NCBI RefSeq assembly: GCF_022539505.1
Contig: NC_061513.1
Span: 346,595,617-346,659,616, forward strand
From: Lolium rigidum
Lineage: Eukaryota; Streptophyta; Magnoliopsida; Poales; Poaceae
Length of the DNA: 64,000 nucleotides
Direction of reading: 5' to 3'
Below, piece by piece: positions 10,801 to 22,020 of this stretch. How positions within the stretch are numbered: position 1 is the stretch's first letter; each line of letters begins with the position of its first letter. Under the pieces are notes generated by a model that was given only the letters and a program-made list of their open reading frames with translations, had not been told where the DNA came from and made no database searches. The position numbers were made by a program, and so were the translations under genes.

Positions 10801-13800
10801 TCGGATGTATCTATACACTGAAGAGTGTCTAGATACATCTGAATTTAGACAAACTTGCGACATCCTTTTATGGACAGAGGTAGTACCAAACATGGTTATG
10901 AACCGCGGAGTAATATAGGATCTAAGGCGTAAAGGAAAGATATGAAAAGCAGAGAAAGAGTTTTGTCTTTTATATTGTTGTCATAATTGTTTTTCCTGAC
11001 GGTATTCAGTTTTCCGTAAATCAGCTGCACACACATTGAATCCCACGGCTCAAAGGAAGCAATTCAGCCGGGTTTAAATCTAACATGTCAATACAATCAG
11101 ATATTCTTTGGATGGATCAGATTCTTCTGCAAGTCTTTTCTCTGCTTGCTGTTAGTTCTATTCAGTGTAGAGTTCAGTGTTATAACTCTGTTCTCCGTCA
11201 GTTTGATCAGTTTGTTTATACTCTCTCCGTTCACAATTAGTTCACGTTCTGGGTTTAGTCAAAGTAATATTTTTATAATTTGATTAAATATTTAGGAAAA
11301 CATATTAACATCCACAATGTAAAATATATAGCATTAGAATCGGACAGAGATTTTTGGCTCCTGGGCACCAGTGCTCCTGCTGTTTAAAAATAAAATAAAA
11401 AATCACACTTATGTGTTTCAAAAAAATTAGAAAAAAATCTTGGTGTAGCCAGTAAATTATCCCATAATACAAAATATTCTGGGCTACACAAAAATGACAA
11501 ACGTGTGGATCTGGGTATGCATATTTCAAATCTCCAAATTTCAACAGATTTTTTCTTTTTTGTGTAGCCTACTATATAAAGAATTTCACATAAAAAATTT
11601 ACACGCTTGTAGGTTACATCATTTACTATGCCCAGATTTATTTTTAGAGTTTTTTGAAACAAATATGTACGATTTTCTATTTTTTTAAACAGCAGGAGCA
11701 GTGGTGCCCAAGAGCCAAATACACTTTTCGATTAGAATCGTCATAAACTATATTTCATATTATATGCAGTTGGTATTATGGTTGTTGATGTTTTTTTCCT
11801 ATATTTTTTGGTCAAATTGACAAAGTTTGACTTTGACTAAACTCAGAATGCGAAGTAAATAAAAACACGGGCAGTAGTGATCACTCAGATGTTACTGGCA
11901 GTTTAATCTTAATTATGTAATGAATTATGTAATCTGATGTCGATTAATCTGTAATGGATGCTGTTAAGCTTGTATCGATCAACTATGTCAACAATTTTAT
12001 CCTTTTGTATGAGCATTGCAATCTGGAAAATAGTCTTTTATCATCTGAAACCTGTCGGCATGCTACCAGTTGCTAGCAGTTTTTAGACTGTCAGGAGCAT
12101 TTTAACTTGGCATTAATTTAAAATTTTGGGCAGCAGCTTGACTGTTTCTTGGGCATTCCCTTGGGCAATAGGAACATAAAGATCACATAAAACACTAACA
12201 TAGCCACTCCAGTACTACAGGATACTGTGAAATATTACAACCAGTATCCAGTATTAGAAGACAGCCCAAATAAGATGAAAGTTCACCAGCAGTCGTTCTC
12301 CACTTGTAGACAAAATAAGAATCACAGTTCAACATCAGAGTCATTTATTCAGTTTGTAAAAAATAAAATCACAGCTCACATCATCTATGTTTGATTATCT
12401 GAATCACCTCTAAGATAATCAAAAATACATGATGTCATTGACCTATTCCTTGGTGTGGTGCATCCATCCTGGATCTTGGCCCAGCGCCTCTCTTTGCAGT
12501 AGCTGCAGCTGCAGCTGCTCATTTATCTTCAACAGCCTTCATCCTTGCTTCAGTTGCCATCTTCTTGGCCCCATCTTTAATTCTGTTGGCTTCAGCTGCT
12601 GCTGCCTTTTTCTTTGCTTCTTATTCTGCCGCTTTGCTCTTTGCCCCCTCTTTCTTCCTTGCTTCAGCTTGCTCCTGTTTTTCCTAGAGAGCTCGGAACT
12701 TGGCCTGGTCTGCTCTTTTCTCTCTTACCAGCAGTAGCCTTCATCTTTGCTAGCTTCATTCCTTCCAGTTTACTCTTTTGGTTACCTCTCGTTTGGGTGG
12801 GCCCAAGGTGCCAGGTGGACCACACAGTGCCAAATTGCTAGATTGTAATTTTTTTCCTGCAAATTTCTGACTGGTTCGTATGCCCCTGTGGTAGACCCAA
12901 ACTGTCAGTAGCACATCCTCAGATAGAGGCCTCCCATACTTGACTGTCATCGGATAGGGAGGCCTCCAGTATCTCGATCCTATGTGCAATGTATAGACAA
13001 GTTCGAGGAGGCATGCGAGCATTTTCTACAACTGGGTTCCTAGAGGCGGCGGTATGCAGAGCAGGTCTATTGCAGGGCGACAGAGAAAGCACGAGGAGGA
13101 CCAGTCAGGGTTGCAGGGCTGCAGTCACAGTGCGCGTCCTAATCCGGAGCGGATGGGTTATTTCTTCGATGAAAAGTGTTGTTGCAAAGGTACTGAGTGA
13201 GGAGGGGAATCAGAAGGAGAGAAACAAACAGGACGGGAGAACGGGGGAGGAGAGGAGGGTTTGTGTGGCCTTGCATCGTACATACCAGTCAAGTGTGGTG
13301 CTATTTTTCTGTAATTAGTTAGAAGTGTGACACCAAGCATTCACCAACTCACCTTAATATAGTAAAGAAAATAACGAGGTACCTCGGCTCGGCTTGTTAA
13401 ACTTGGGAGGAAACCACAGCCATAGGACTCTGCAATGACTGACCAGAGCAAGGCTTTGCACGGTTGCATGCTGGCGTCAATGCAGAGTGGGAAGCAGTCA
13501 GAGCTGGGATATGTGGGATGTATAGGATGTGGGTTGTGTTGCTTCTGGTCTGACGACCCTAATGAGCAGAGAGACTGTCATGGATCATAATGTTTTACTA
13601 TCTCCGTGACATCACAATCATTTAATCCATTTGCAGTTTTTATCTAGTTTTCGACTGGTCCTGTTTCATGCTAGCTGCTCGCACCGGTGAATGTTAATTT
13701 GCTATTGAATTTTTTCCAAGTGAAGCATTCAGTTATGTTAACTCATACTATTATTTATGGTTTTTTCCATTGCAATGACATTCCAAGTAGAATTGCGTTA

Positions 13801-14006
13801 GCCAAAATGAAGGGTGCTATACATTCGCTGATCTGATTTGTCTCTAGTAACTCTTCATGTTGTTACTCTATACCATCCTGATTTGTATTATTTCTTGCAG
13901 GATATATGAGTATCAGCAAAATTTGGAAGACAGCGTGTTGGGGAAAGCCCAACGGCTTGAGGAATCAGGTGCAAATGAATATCTGAGGCAATATATGAAG
14001 CCTTGA
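5650..14006 (+). CDS. Phosphoribosylaminoimidazole carboxylase, plastid-type (PurK-PurE fusion)
   Basis: Sixteen exons join in frame to 1881 nt (626 aa): 5650-5822, 5958-6173, 6273-6384, 6507-6569, 6650-6788, 7028-7083, 7619-7692, 7870-8017, 8114-8287, 8460-8547, 8641-8754, 9278-9375, 9467-9584, 9990-10084, 10257-10363, 13901-14006. The product catalyses the carboxylation step from AIR to CAIR in de novo purine synthesis. Residues 1-65 are Arg/Ser/Pro-rich with few acidic residues, fitting an organelle transit peptide. The PurK-like ATP-grasp half shows GGGQLGKM (76-83), AYDGRGN (214-220) and [12 protein letters not shown] (331 on). The PurE half starts near 453 with GSDSD (462-466), SAHRTP (490-495) and [10 protein letters not shown] (516-525). 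Length matches plant homologues. Fifteen introns have GT or, once, GC donors with AG acceptors. The gene looks intact; exon joins are inferred from frame and motif continuity. Confidence 0.93.
7741..7811 (+). repeat. (TTA)n microsatellite in intron 7
   Basis: About 23-24 perfect TTA units, ending 58 bp before the exon-8 acceptor (AG at 7868-7869) of the purine gene. It is likely length-polymorphic. The long asparagine or isoleucine open frames across it are artefacts of the repeat. Confidence 0.95.
9585..9989 (+). other. GC-AG intron 13 of the purine gene
   Basis: The donor reads CCAG|GCAAGT and the acceptor TTCCAG|GA. Only this GC donor keeps the reading frame and the conserved HLPGMVASL joint of the PurE domain. 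The next GT (at CAAGTG) would shift the frame. GC-AG introns are a minority class spliced by the major spliceosome, usually with a strong flanking consensus, as here. Confidence 0.85.
10521..10897. mobile_element. Tourist-like MITE in the last intron
   Basis: It begins GGCCTTGTTTGGTACTAG and ends with the complement of AACCATGTTTGGTACTAC, a decayed terminal inverted repeat of Tourist type. No clean target duplication remains. A Stowaway remnant sits in its right part. Confidence 0.6.
10790..10882. mobile_element. Stowaway MITE remnant with hairpin
   Basis: Positions 10790-10853 form a near-perfect hairpin with arms of about 30 nt (TTTGTCTAAATTCGGATGTA and its complement). It is followed by a Stowaway terminus that reads CTCTGTCCATAAAAGGATGT on the minus strand. 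The left arm end is missing, so the copy is truncated. Confidence 0.65.
11221..11874. mobile_element. Stowaway (Tc1/mariner-type) MITE, split by a Mutator MITE
   Basis: The left end is CTCTCTCCGTTCACAATTAG and the right end on the minus strand is CTGCCCGTGTTTTTATTTAC. Both continue into GTTTAGTCAAAGT. TA target duplications lie at 11219-11220 and 11875-11876. It is interrupted by the insert at 11343-11730. It lies inside the last intron of the purine gene. Confidence 0.75.
11343..11730. mobile_element. Mutator-type MITE nested in the Stowaway element
   Basis: A 10-bp target duplication, ATTAGAATCG, lies at 11333-11342 and 11731-11740. Inside it the inverted repeats share about 35 bp containing TTTGGCTC(C/T)TGGGCACCA then TGCTCCTGCTGTTT. 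A 9-10-bp duplication and long TIRs point to the Mutator superfamily. Confidence 0.85.
12440..12840 (-). pseudogene. Lys/Ala-rich coiled-coil gene fragment (antisense, in intron)
   Basis: On the minus strand the translation is rich in Lys, Ala and Glu (for example [15 protein letters not shown]) but broken by stops and frame changes. It resembles a charged coiled-coil protein fragment and may have been brought in by a transposon. The plus-strand frame is Cys/Ser/Leu-rich and looks like its shadow. I do not recognise the parent gene. It lies in the 3.5-kb last intron of the purine gene. Confidence 0.3.
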
Positions 14007-15017
14007 GCACTGGCTGTCCATTCTGTTGACATTTTGTAACTTCCAGTGTGAACAAAAGCAGATAAATAGTTAAATGTCAGAGAGATTCTGAAAAAACCTG
14101 TAGCCTGCCTGGCTGCTCATCAGGCTTTTGTTCTTATTGTGCTAATTGTTGTCTGCTAAGTTTATCGACCCGTCCAACTGTCTTCTTGTAGTCCTAGTGG
14201 AAGCATAACTTGAGCTTACAGCGATAAAGTGCTGAAGAAAGTTTTGTTAGAAATTAATATACACTGTACTTTATATGATGGAAGAGGGTAACAACTAACA
14301 AGACCAGAAAATTTTGCTAGTATTATATGGTGATTTTTTTAATTGTGGTGAATATGGTGGCTACTGCCTACATATTTGAGCATACCATACGTGTTCAGTA
14401 ACTGTATCACTATTCTGATCAAGGCGAAAACTAGGTACACAGAGAAGTGCATTTTCATGCAGAAACTTTGGAGAGCAATGTGTTCCCTTCACATGCCGTG
14501 ACTAGAGATAACTTTGCAGATGTGATGATGTTGGGAAAAGGCTATCACACTCATGATCTTTTCTGAGATTCATGGATATGATAGTCGATATCATATTGTT
14601 TTGATCAGCCTCGCATGATGCATGTGTTGCACACTTGCCGGGATGAACTCGGGCTAGTAGGATGTGCTAACTTTACAGCTTAACTCTGGTACCTTTTGTT
14701 TTTGCTTTCCAACTACCAGTTACATTCAGAGAGACACCCATGATGATTACTTGAAGAGGACTTGGATATCATGATGGACAGCTGAGTTCGATTAATGTCC
14801 AGGAAAAGGTGTTTGTTAACTCTCACTACCCCACAGGCCACAGCGTTTTAGGATCCGTCAGTCACGTATACGACGGGTAATTTAGCTACAGTACGTTGGT
14901 TTAAAATGGTCTTTTGTGAATTGATATGTTCTCACCGAAACGATGGGTAATTACATTGTGCAACACTTCGTACTCATTTTCGGCGGCAAACCGTAGTTCG
15001 TCGTAGCCGTTGGCCTC
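14007..15017. other. 3' UTR and intergenic DNA after the purine gene
   Basis: No further coding exon is recognisable. The first 200-300 bases are the likely 3' UTR. No clear poly(A) signal could be fixed. Confidence 0.5.
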
Positions 15018-15928
15018 TTAGAGCATCTCCAGTCCCCCAAGCGGCACCTTTGGAGGACATGTTTTGTTCGTGCCGGGTTTGGGGGACGTCGCTTCCCGGT
15101 CGCGTCCCCCAAACGCCCACCCCAAATGAACATTAGTGCACGAAAATAAAGATTTTCATTCAAATTTGATTATATATTACAAAGTTTAAATGAAAACGGC
15201 TAGATTTCATCTAAACCCTATCCTACTGACCGCCCGGCGGTGCGCTCGACGGTCCTGCCCCGTCGTTGCCTCCCCTCTGTCGCAGCAACTCCAGGCGCCG
15301 CCTCTCCATGCGTAGGGCGGCGACCAGACGCCGCTGCTCCAGCAGCGCGTCGTCGCCTGTCCTTCCCTGCTGCGCCGCCTGTAGGGAGAGCTCGATGGCG
15401 CGGCGAATCTGCGCCTCTTCGCGGGCACGGGCATCGTACCGGAGTTTCTTCTCCGACTCGAAGGACTTGACGAGGGCGCGTTGCTGATCCGCCGCCTCGT
15501 CGGGGTGCGGTCCGTCGTCGTCGGACCACTCGAAGTCGTCGTCGTCCTACTGCTCCGCCTCCTCCTCCTCCTCCTCCTCCTCCATTTGCGCCTCCAGTCG
15601 CGCCGTCAACGCGTCGGCCTCCGCCGCCAACACATCCGCCCGCGCCCCCCATGCTGCCTCCGTTGCCGCCAGCGCCGCCTCCCACTGCTGACGCTCCTCC
15701 GCCGCCTGCTGCTGCATACGCTCCATCGCCTCCCGCCGCCGCTGCTCGATCGCCTCCCGCCGTTCACGGTACTGCGCCTCCCGCTCCATGCGCTGGCGCT
15801 CGTCACACCACCGCTGGGCCATCTTCTCCGTCCGTCGCCGCCGCCGCGCCTCTTCCGCCGTGGCGGCGTCGAACGCCGCAATGGTGTCAGCCAGCGCCTC
15901 CTCCTCCTCCTCCTCCTGCGTCGCGTTC

Positions 15929-17099
15929 TGTTATCACCCGATTTTGACCAAATCAGGAGATGGGCCGTAAGTGAAGATGTGCTTTGAAGGTTACACGTGG
16001 AGCATCCTTGAAGCGGCCTCGCGCGAAGAGTTTGGGCTTAACTGCCTATGTATCTGTAATATATTAGATCGTGTCGTGTTTAGAATTAACAGATAGAGTC
16101 TGGCCCGTGCACGGTTAGGTGCACGTCCAGATTAGAAAGTCCCTTGGACTATAAATATGTATCTAGGGTTATCGAGAAAGAAGGACAATCATCGTTCACA
16201 ACAAACACAAATCAGGCGCATCGCCACCCCTTCCTTCGAGGGTTTCTTCCGGGTAAGCACCATGCTGCCTAGATCGTATCTCGCGATTTAGGCAGTATAC
16301 GTTTATTCGTCTACCTTGTACTGCTCGTGCTGAAGCGTTGTTGATGGCGAGCACTACTACTTATCATTAGGTGTTTAGGGGCTTGCATTGATGCTTTCTC
16401 GTGCATATCTGCGTGGCAATGCCGTCCCTCGACATCTAGCTGCCCTTACACCTATCCAGGTGTAAGGGCAGCATCTTGCTTGTTCGTTACTTAGTAGATC
16501 CGATCCGTTATAGTTGCTCCTTGCTCAGCAGGGATTAGTTTAATATCTGCATAGTTAGGCCTTATGCTGGGGTCGGACGATTCGGTAGTGCGTTAGGTGT
16601 TGTTTACCGTCCCATGCAAGGGATGTTCCGGGAATCAACGTTATGTTGGTTTTTAGGCCTCTTGTAGGGGTAGTTTGCATCATCTTCCGTAGCTGCTAGG
16701 CCCGATCACACGTAGGACGTTCCGGTTATGCGGTGAAAACCCTAAGCTCGTCGTGGATCGTTTTAGCTTTGTTTTGATCAAGCGGGATCCCCATGTCATT
16801 GTAAATCCAACGTGAACCATGGGGCGATCGGCTCCTTGAGCCGATCCACAGTGGCAACCTCGAGAGCCGATAGGGCTCGTATTTAATGTTTACGTGTCTA
16901 CCATGCGAGAACAATCGAAGCACTCTAACACCTTCCTGATCGGGTCTAGGTCAGGTGGCACGCCCTAGCAACCGCCAGGATGTGGCTTGAAGATTTGCGG
17001 GACGACGCGAGGTGCCAGGGTCCACTAAGCGGCCTTGGGAGCCTCCCGGCTCTTCGTGTTGCTTAACCATTGCCCGTCGGTGGGTTTTGGAGGGTAACA
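15929..17099 (+). repeat. 5' LTR of the Tat-like element
   Basis: 1171 bp, TG...CA bounded. ACTATAAATATGTATC near 16149-16164 is a plausible TATA region. The stretch near 16826-16875 carries GATCGGCTCCTTGAGCCGATC, part of the element-wide GCCGAT palindrome set. Confidence 0.9.
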
Positions 17100-17103
17100 C
17101 ATT

Positions 17104-17121
17104 CTGGCACGCCCGGTGGGA
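17104..17121 (+). other. Probable primer-binding site of the Tat-like element
   Basis: TGGCACGCCCGGTGGGAC starts 5 bp after the 5' LTR, the expected place for a tRNA primer site. I cannot assign the tRNA with certainty. Confidence 0.6.
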
Positions 17122-17159
17122 CCTCTTCTGCAACATCCACGTCAACACCGACATCCGAG

Positions 17160-19743
17160 ATGGCAGAGGAACAGATCACATACGAGGATCTCCCTGCGGA
17201 GCACAAGAAGAAGTACGATGACCTGAAGGCCATCGTTGAAGCCGAACTCATCGGCTCCTTTGAGAAGACCCGTTCGCACGGCATCAGGTTCAAAGGATTC
17301 ACGCCACAAGGCGTCCTTGAAGGGGTGGATCTGTCTCTCCCTTCACAGGAACGTACCAGAGCCCTGCGACAAGAAATCAACTACGTGGTGGCTCACTCGC
17401 TGCATCGGCATTCTGAGAGCCTGGTAAATTCTTTGGAGCGCGTTGCGCTCCATGTGGTGCAAGAGATCATGGAGCGTCGGTACTCCCCTTCAGGACCTGG
17501 TCTAGGGACTCACCAGGGAGAAGTGCAACTCCACACCAGGCCACCATTGCCGTACGCGATGGCAGCTCCACAACAACAAGGTTCACCGGCATACGTTGTC
17601 TACAAGGTTGGAGGTGATCCGGGCGACTATCAGTTCTTATATGACCCGCCCAAAGAGATCCCCCACGGATACGTGTGCACGTTTGTGCCGGACTGCAACA
17701 ACTGGACGCAGGCGGTCCAGGCTCCAACAGGAGGGATTGCCGGAGCAGGAGCGATTGTTCCGGCAGGAGGAACGGCTGCAGCAGCCGGGGAGTTTGGGAG
17801 CGAGATGCTCGAGAAACAGGCGTGGCTAGCCAAGTATGCCACTACACCAGTCCATGAAAGCTCAGCTGCTACTACCTCCACCGCGGATCAGATCAGCGCA
17901 GTCCTAAGAGATCAGTTCGACATCCTGCCGAAGAAGAAGATAATCGGCTATTCCAAGCCGTACCCCAATGAGTTTGACCTGATCCCACTGCCACCTAAGT
18001 ACCGGTTCCCGGACTTCACCAAATTCAGTGGGTCAGAAGGATCTAGCTCAATCGAGCACGTGAGCCGATACTTGGCCCGGCTTGGGCATGGTTTCGAGAT
18101 CGGATCCGCTACGGGTGAGGTTCTTCTCGCAATCCCTCACCGGTCCAGCTTTTAGATGGTACACCTCGTTGCAGCCAAATTCAGTACGATCATGGAAGCA
18201 GCTGGAGGAACAGTTTCACACACTAGCACAGGTTCGGCAGAGGCGAGGAGAGACAGTGTCTGAGTACATTCAGCGTTTCAGAACTGTCAAGAACCGATGC
18301 TATTCGGTTCATTTAACTGAGAAAGAAGCAGTCGAGCTGGCCGTGGCAGGCCTTGCAGCGTCATTCAAGGATCCGACGTTCCAAGTGGAGTACAACTCGC
18401 CGGCGCACATGGTCCAGAGACCGACCTTATATGAACAGGCGCCATCCGGAACCGTACCGGGACAAGTTCAAGCGCGCGATAACCCCGGTCAATGCCGATG
18501 AGGATGAAGATTCTCGCGGAAGATCGGGAAGTCGCAGAGAGCCGAATGGACTCGGACGCCGTGCACTGTGTCCCGCAAATGGGTGAACCCACCGGGGCCT
18601 CCAAGAGGGTTGGACTTTGATGTGAGCAAACCGAACGGATCTTCGATCCGCTACCGAAAGAGAAACATTTGAAGCTACCCGAAGGCCACAAGATCCCTAC
18701 GGCACAAGAGATGAACAAAAGGCCATACCGCAAATGGCATCATACGTTCACGCACGCCACCAACGACCGCAAAGTATTGCGCGCACAAATTCGGATGGCG
18801 ATAGAATCAGGCCGATTAACTTTCGGACGGTTTGCCATGAAGGTAGACATGCGTCCGTTTCCGGACGTCAACATGGTGGACCTAAGCCACTCCATAAGGG
18901 AGTCAGGGTTCTCTTTTGATGTCAATATGGCAGGGTTTGTGATCCGCCATGGCAAAGATAAAGCAGAGAGCAGCCACTCTCGTGGCAAGGATAAAGAGGA
19001 GGCCGTTCCACGCGACCGGCCCCAAGATGATGATAGACGGTACCTAACCGAGGAGGAGGTGAGAAGCATACGGTATCAGCGCCCACTTTCCGTACATCTC
19101 CTCAACAAATATGAGCAGCAGTACGACCGACGTCGGCGCTACGACGAAGACGATGAAAGATATCGTCGGTCTGATGCAGAAGACAGGAGGTATCGTCAAC
19201 ACGACAGAGAGAACGATGGGTACGAACGTCGCGCTAGAGGGAGGTCAAGGGAGCAAGACAACGTGGACAAGCACTGGGACTGTCCTTTCTTCAAACATTG
19301 CTGGGACTCCGGAATGAGCCGATTGCCAACAATCGAGAATTGCCCGAATGCAAACGAGCAAAGGAGGAGGACAAATGAAGTTTCGGTGTTCGAGCGTCTA
19401 GGACCTCTCCCACCTCATAATAAATAAGCCGAGTCATCTCAAGAAGAAGACTTTGAGGAGTCGGATGGAGAAGAAGATAGGTATCACCGACCAAGGTGGT
19501 GCCCCGATGGACTCAGCCCATTCTCGGAAGCGTAGAGTGCAGCGGCCGCGAAACCCGGAAGAAGCCGAGGCACAGTACCTGTACATGTTGAGAAGAGCAC
19601 GGCCCGATCTGGCCGTGAAAATTCAGCAGACATTGGAGACGAAGGCGCGCCCGCCAAAGAAAGTATGGCGCCCCAAACAGACGAAAGCCGATGCAGAGGC
19701 ATCGGCTGATACAAACATGGTATCCGTGATCCGGACAGAGTAG
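17160..19743 (+). pseudogene. gag of the Tat-like element (frameshifted)
   Basis: The ATG at 17160 opens a frame beginning MAEEQITYEDLPAEHKKKYD. It shifts frame near 18110 and again near 18470-18560, and has a stop at 19425-19427 before a last open part to 19743. The capsid-like core lies at about 18000-18420: FPDFTKFSG then GPAFRWYTSLQPNSVRSWKQ (retrotransposon gag domain). Two C-terminal Cys-rich motifs are degenerate. In YRKWHHTFTHATNDRK the expected Cys positions are Arg codons (CCGC where CTGC would give Cys). The tail, with RPDLAVKIQQTLETKA, is the usual region just upstream of protease, but protease and the rest of pol are absent. It makes the particle shell in active relatives. This copy cannot make a full protein as assembled, though some changes may be base-calling errors. 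Confidence 0.85.
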
Positions 19744-19773
19744 CAGGTCCAAGACATTGGACATACGTGGCAA

Positions 19774-21025
19774 GGCCGATCCCTGCGATCGGCCCTCAAA
19801 AAAGGGAAAGCAAAGGATCTTATCTCCAACATGTCACGTAGCTACAGTGGAAATCCAAGAAGTTGCAAACCATCGTCAAGCATTGCAACGGAAAAGGAGG
19901 CCGATTCCGGCAATCGGCCAAAATGATCCTCAACATACCTTTGTCTGTGTTCAGCATTGATCCAACAGATGCCTAAAGAGCCGATACCATCAATTACTTG
20001 ACAGAATCGGCTCGGGGGGCACATAGATCGATGAGACACGAGGATACGAAGCTGAGAATGGATATCAGTTGCCCAGCAAAGCAGCTCAAATATGGGGGCC
20101 GATACGTAAACAAATCAGCCATATAAAAAATGGAAAATCCGAAAATTTTGGGCACAGCCGATGCGTAGACATCGACTTAAGGATTAAAAGCCGATGCACG
20201 GCCATCGACTCAAGGGGTACAAACTGTTATAAGAAGAAGCCTGATGAGGTAGTCTTCGAGTTACATGGCGAGGCTCTACTCTCCAACTGCTTGGTGACTC
20301 AGGTCTTCTCTGCGAGGACCTCCAACTTCGTTTGCGAGCCTTCAAGTGTAGCGGTGCTAGCAGAAGCGTCAGTTTGGGCGCCCGAAACTGCCCATAGGCT
20401 TGACCAAGGTGACGATCTCGATATTCTCACCAGAAGCCGCATCGTTTTATTGAAGGAGCTCGGGGGGCATATACAGAGAAGGTACAAGGCGTACAAGGCC
20501 GCGAAAATGTACCCAGGTGAGCCGATTCAGAAATTAATCGGCTGGTAAAAAAAATCGAAAACAATACGAAAAATTTCAGCATAGCCGTTGCTTGGACATC
20601 GACTCTAGTACAATTACACAAGATCTACCAGCTGCACGTTCAAGATGCGAATTCAGCGCATCTCGTCGAAGCATCGCTTAAGCTGTTGGTGATTCATCTA
20701 CAACATCGGCTTTCAGCGGAGGGAAGGTAATCAATGGGGGCAAGTTTGGCTGGTTCTGCATAGTGACTGCCTCAAATTACCTGCAAAGCCCTTTGTTCGA
20801 TCTACGCATCCTCACCGCTAGTCTCGCCTTGACTGAGGTTCGGGGGGCAGCTGGTCTGGTGGATGTTCTGTTTTAGAAGCCGATTGGGATATCATCGGCT
20901 GATCCTTCGCTGCAACTTTCTTCAACAAATGATGAATTCTTGAAGATTACCAGGTCTCAAAGTCGTCACTTGAGGAATGGAAGGATGGATTACGTAAGAC
21001 CGATGCGTTAACATCGGCTTATTAA
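19774..21025 (+). repeat. Diverged tandem modules with GCCGAT/ATCGGC palindromes and PPT-like G-runs
   Basis: Non-coding DNA between gag and the antisense ORF. Three modules each carry a (C/T)TCGGGGGGCA motif (20010, 20459, 20839) resembling the polypurine tract before the 3' LTR. Modules 1 and 2 also share an AAAAAAT-GAAAA-GAAAATTT block followed by AGCCGATGC-GACATCGACT (about 20078-20180 and 20519-20606). Palindromic pairs of GCCGAT and ATCGGC, 6-12 bases apart, occur near 19774, 19899, 20519, 20877 and 20998; GCCGAT followed by ATCGACT occurs at 20156 and 20191. Confidence 0.7.
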
Positions 21026-21191
21026 GCATTGGTTAGGGAGAATCGGCTAAATCAATTTGAGGAAAATCGACAAAGTCAAATTGGAGGAAATTCTTCATTG
21101 ATAAAGGGGATTTCTTACAAGGAAGAGCTGATTACTCAAACAAAAGGGGAACAGATTGCTATTGCTAGTCTTATGCTAGTGAATCCCTACT

Positions 21192-21423
21192 CTAAGGGCT
21201 GTTGCCATCTTCGTCGTCGCTGGGGTAGCTGCCCTCATCGCTACTGTTGACGAATTCCTCGTTGCTGCTACTGTGACTTTCAGCGGAGGCCTCTTCCTCG
21301 TCATCATCATCCTCCTCATCGGACCAGGCCCAGCCACGGATGCGCTTTGGCGGCGGTTCCTCGGAGGAGGTGTCATCCTCTGGTTCCTTCTTCGTGCCGG
21401 AGGAGACGTCTTCGTCTTCGTCG

Positions 21424-21454
<31 letters not shown>

Positions 21455-21737
21455 TGGTGGAGGAAGTGAATTTACCCCGGAAGAGAGGGTCGTTGCTATC
21501 GCTCTCCGCCTCTATTTCTCCATCGATTAAGAACCGAAGATCATCTTCCCCGTCAGTCAGGGGCATGTCACCATCCGACCAGACGAGGTCTTCGGGTCGG
21601 CCTTCGGGCACGAAGTCGAAGTCAAATTCTTGCTCATCCCAATGCTCGGGAGCGCGCCGGTTGTATGCTTCCGTCTGATTGACCTCCGGCTCTCCCTCGC
21701 TTGCGGAAGAGGATTGGGAAGAGGAAGGAGAAGACAT
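21192..21737 (-). CDS. Antisense acidic ORF (aORF) of the Tat-like element
   Basis: The ATG at 21737 opens 181 codons on the strand opposite to gag, just upstream of the 3' LTR. The protein starts MSSPSSSQSSSASEGEPEVN, has a central part (HWDEQEFDFDFVPEGRPEDL, then VWSDGDMPLTDGEDDLRFLI), and a strongly acidic second half with a run of nine Glu followed by DDEDED. It ends with KRIRGWAWSDEE and more Glu/Asp/Ser. The frame is fully open, unlike gag. A TATTTAA motif (minus strand) lies about 80-86 bp upstream of the ATG. Antisense ORFs at this position are known in Tat-lineage elements; their function is not established. It could be a low-complexity chance frame, but the position and the intact frame argue against that. 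Confidence 0.6.
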
Positions 21738-21816
21738 GGCTATGAAGGAGGAGGGTTTTTTGGGCTGACGGCTGGTTTGGAGCAAGGGGATGAGGAAGAG
21801 AACTGTTCGATTCGGT

Positions 21817-21823
21817 TAAATAA
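21817..21823 (-). promoter_or_regulatory. Possible TATA box for the antisense ORF
   Basis: TATTTAA on the minus strand, 80-86 bp upstream of the antisense ATG at 21737. Suggestive only. Confidence 0.3.
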
Positions 21824-22007
21824 AGGGGGGATATATTGGAGATTAATGCTCGAACAGTTTCCGAGGATATAGGGCCAAAACTGTCAAATCGTGCAGAGAA
21901 GTTGGGAAGGCAAGACGTCATGATGAAGAATACTGCGACGGTTCTCCTCTGCCACGACATGACCCCTCAAAGGAAAAACAGATGGTTTTGATATTATCAT
22001 TACCAAA

Positions 22008-22020
22008 ACCAGGGGGCATG
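22008..22020 (+). other. Polypurine tract of the Tat-like element
   Basis: ACCAGGGGGCATG directly precedes the 3' LTR (22021), the position of the plus-strand primer. Confidence 0.6.

Noticed and set aside
12429..12841. Cys/Ser/Leu-rich plus-strand frames resembling membrane protein
   Set aside because: Reverse reading of an Ala/Lys-rich coiled-coil relic; no support on the plus strand.
21273..21678. Plus-strand Ser-rich and hydrophobic frames
   Set aside because: Shadows of the antisense acidic ORF (GAG/GAT repeats read in reverse).
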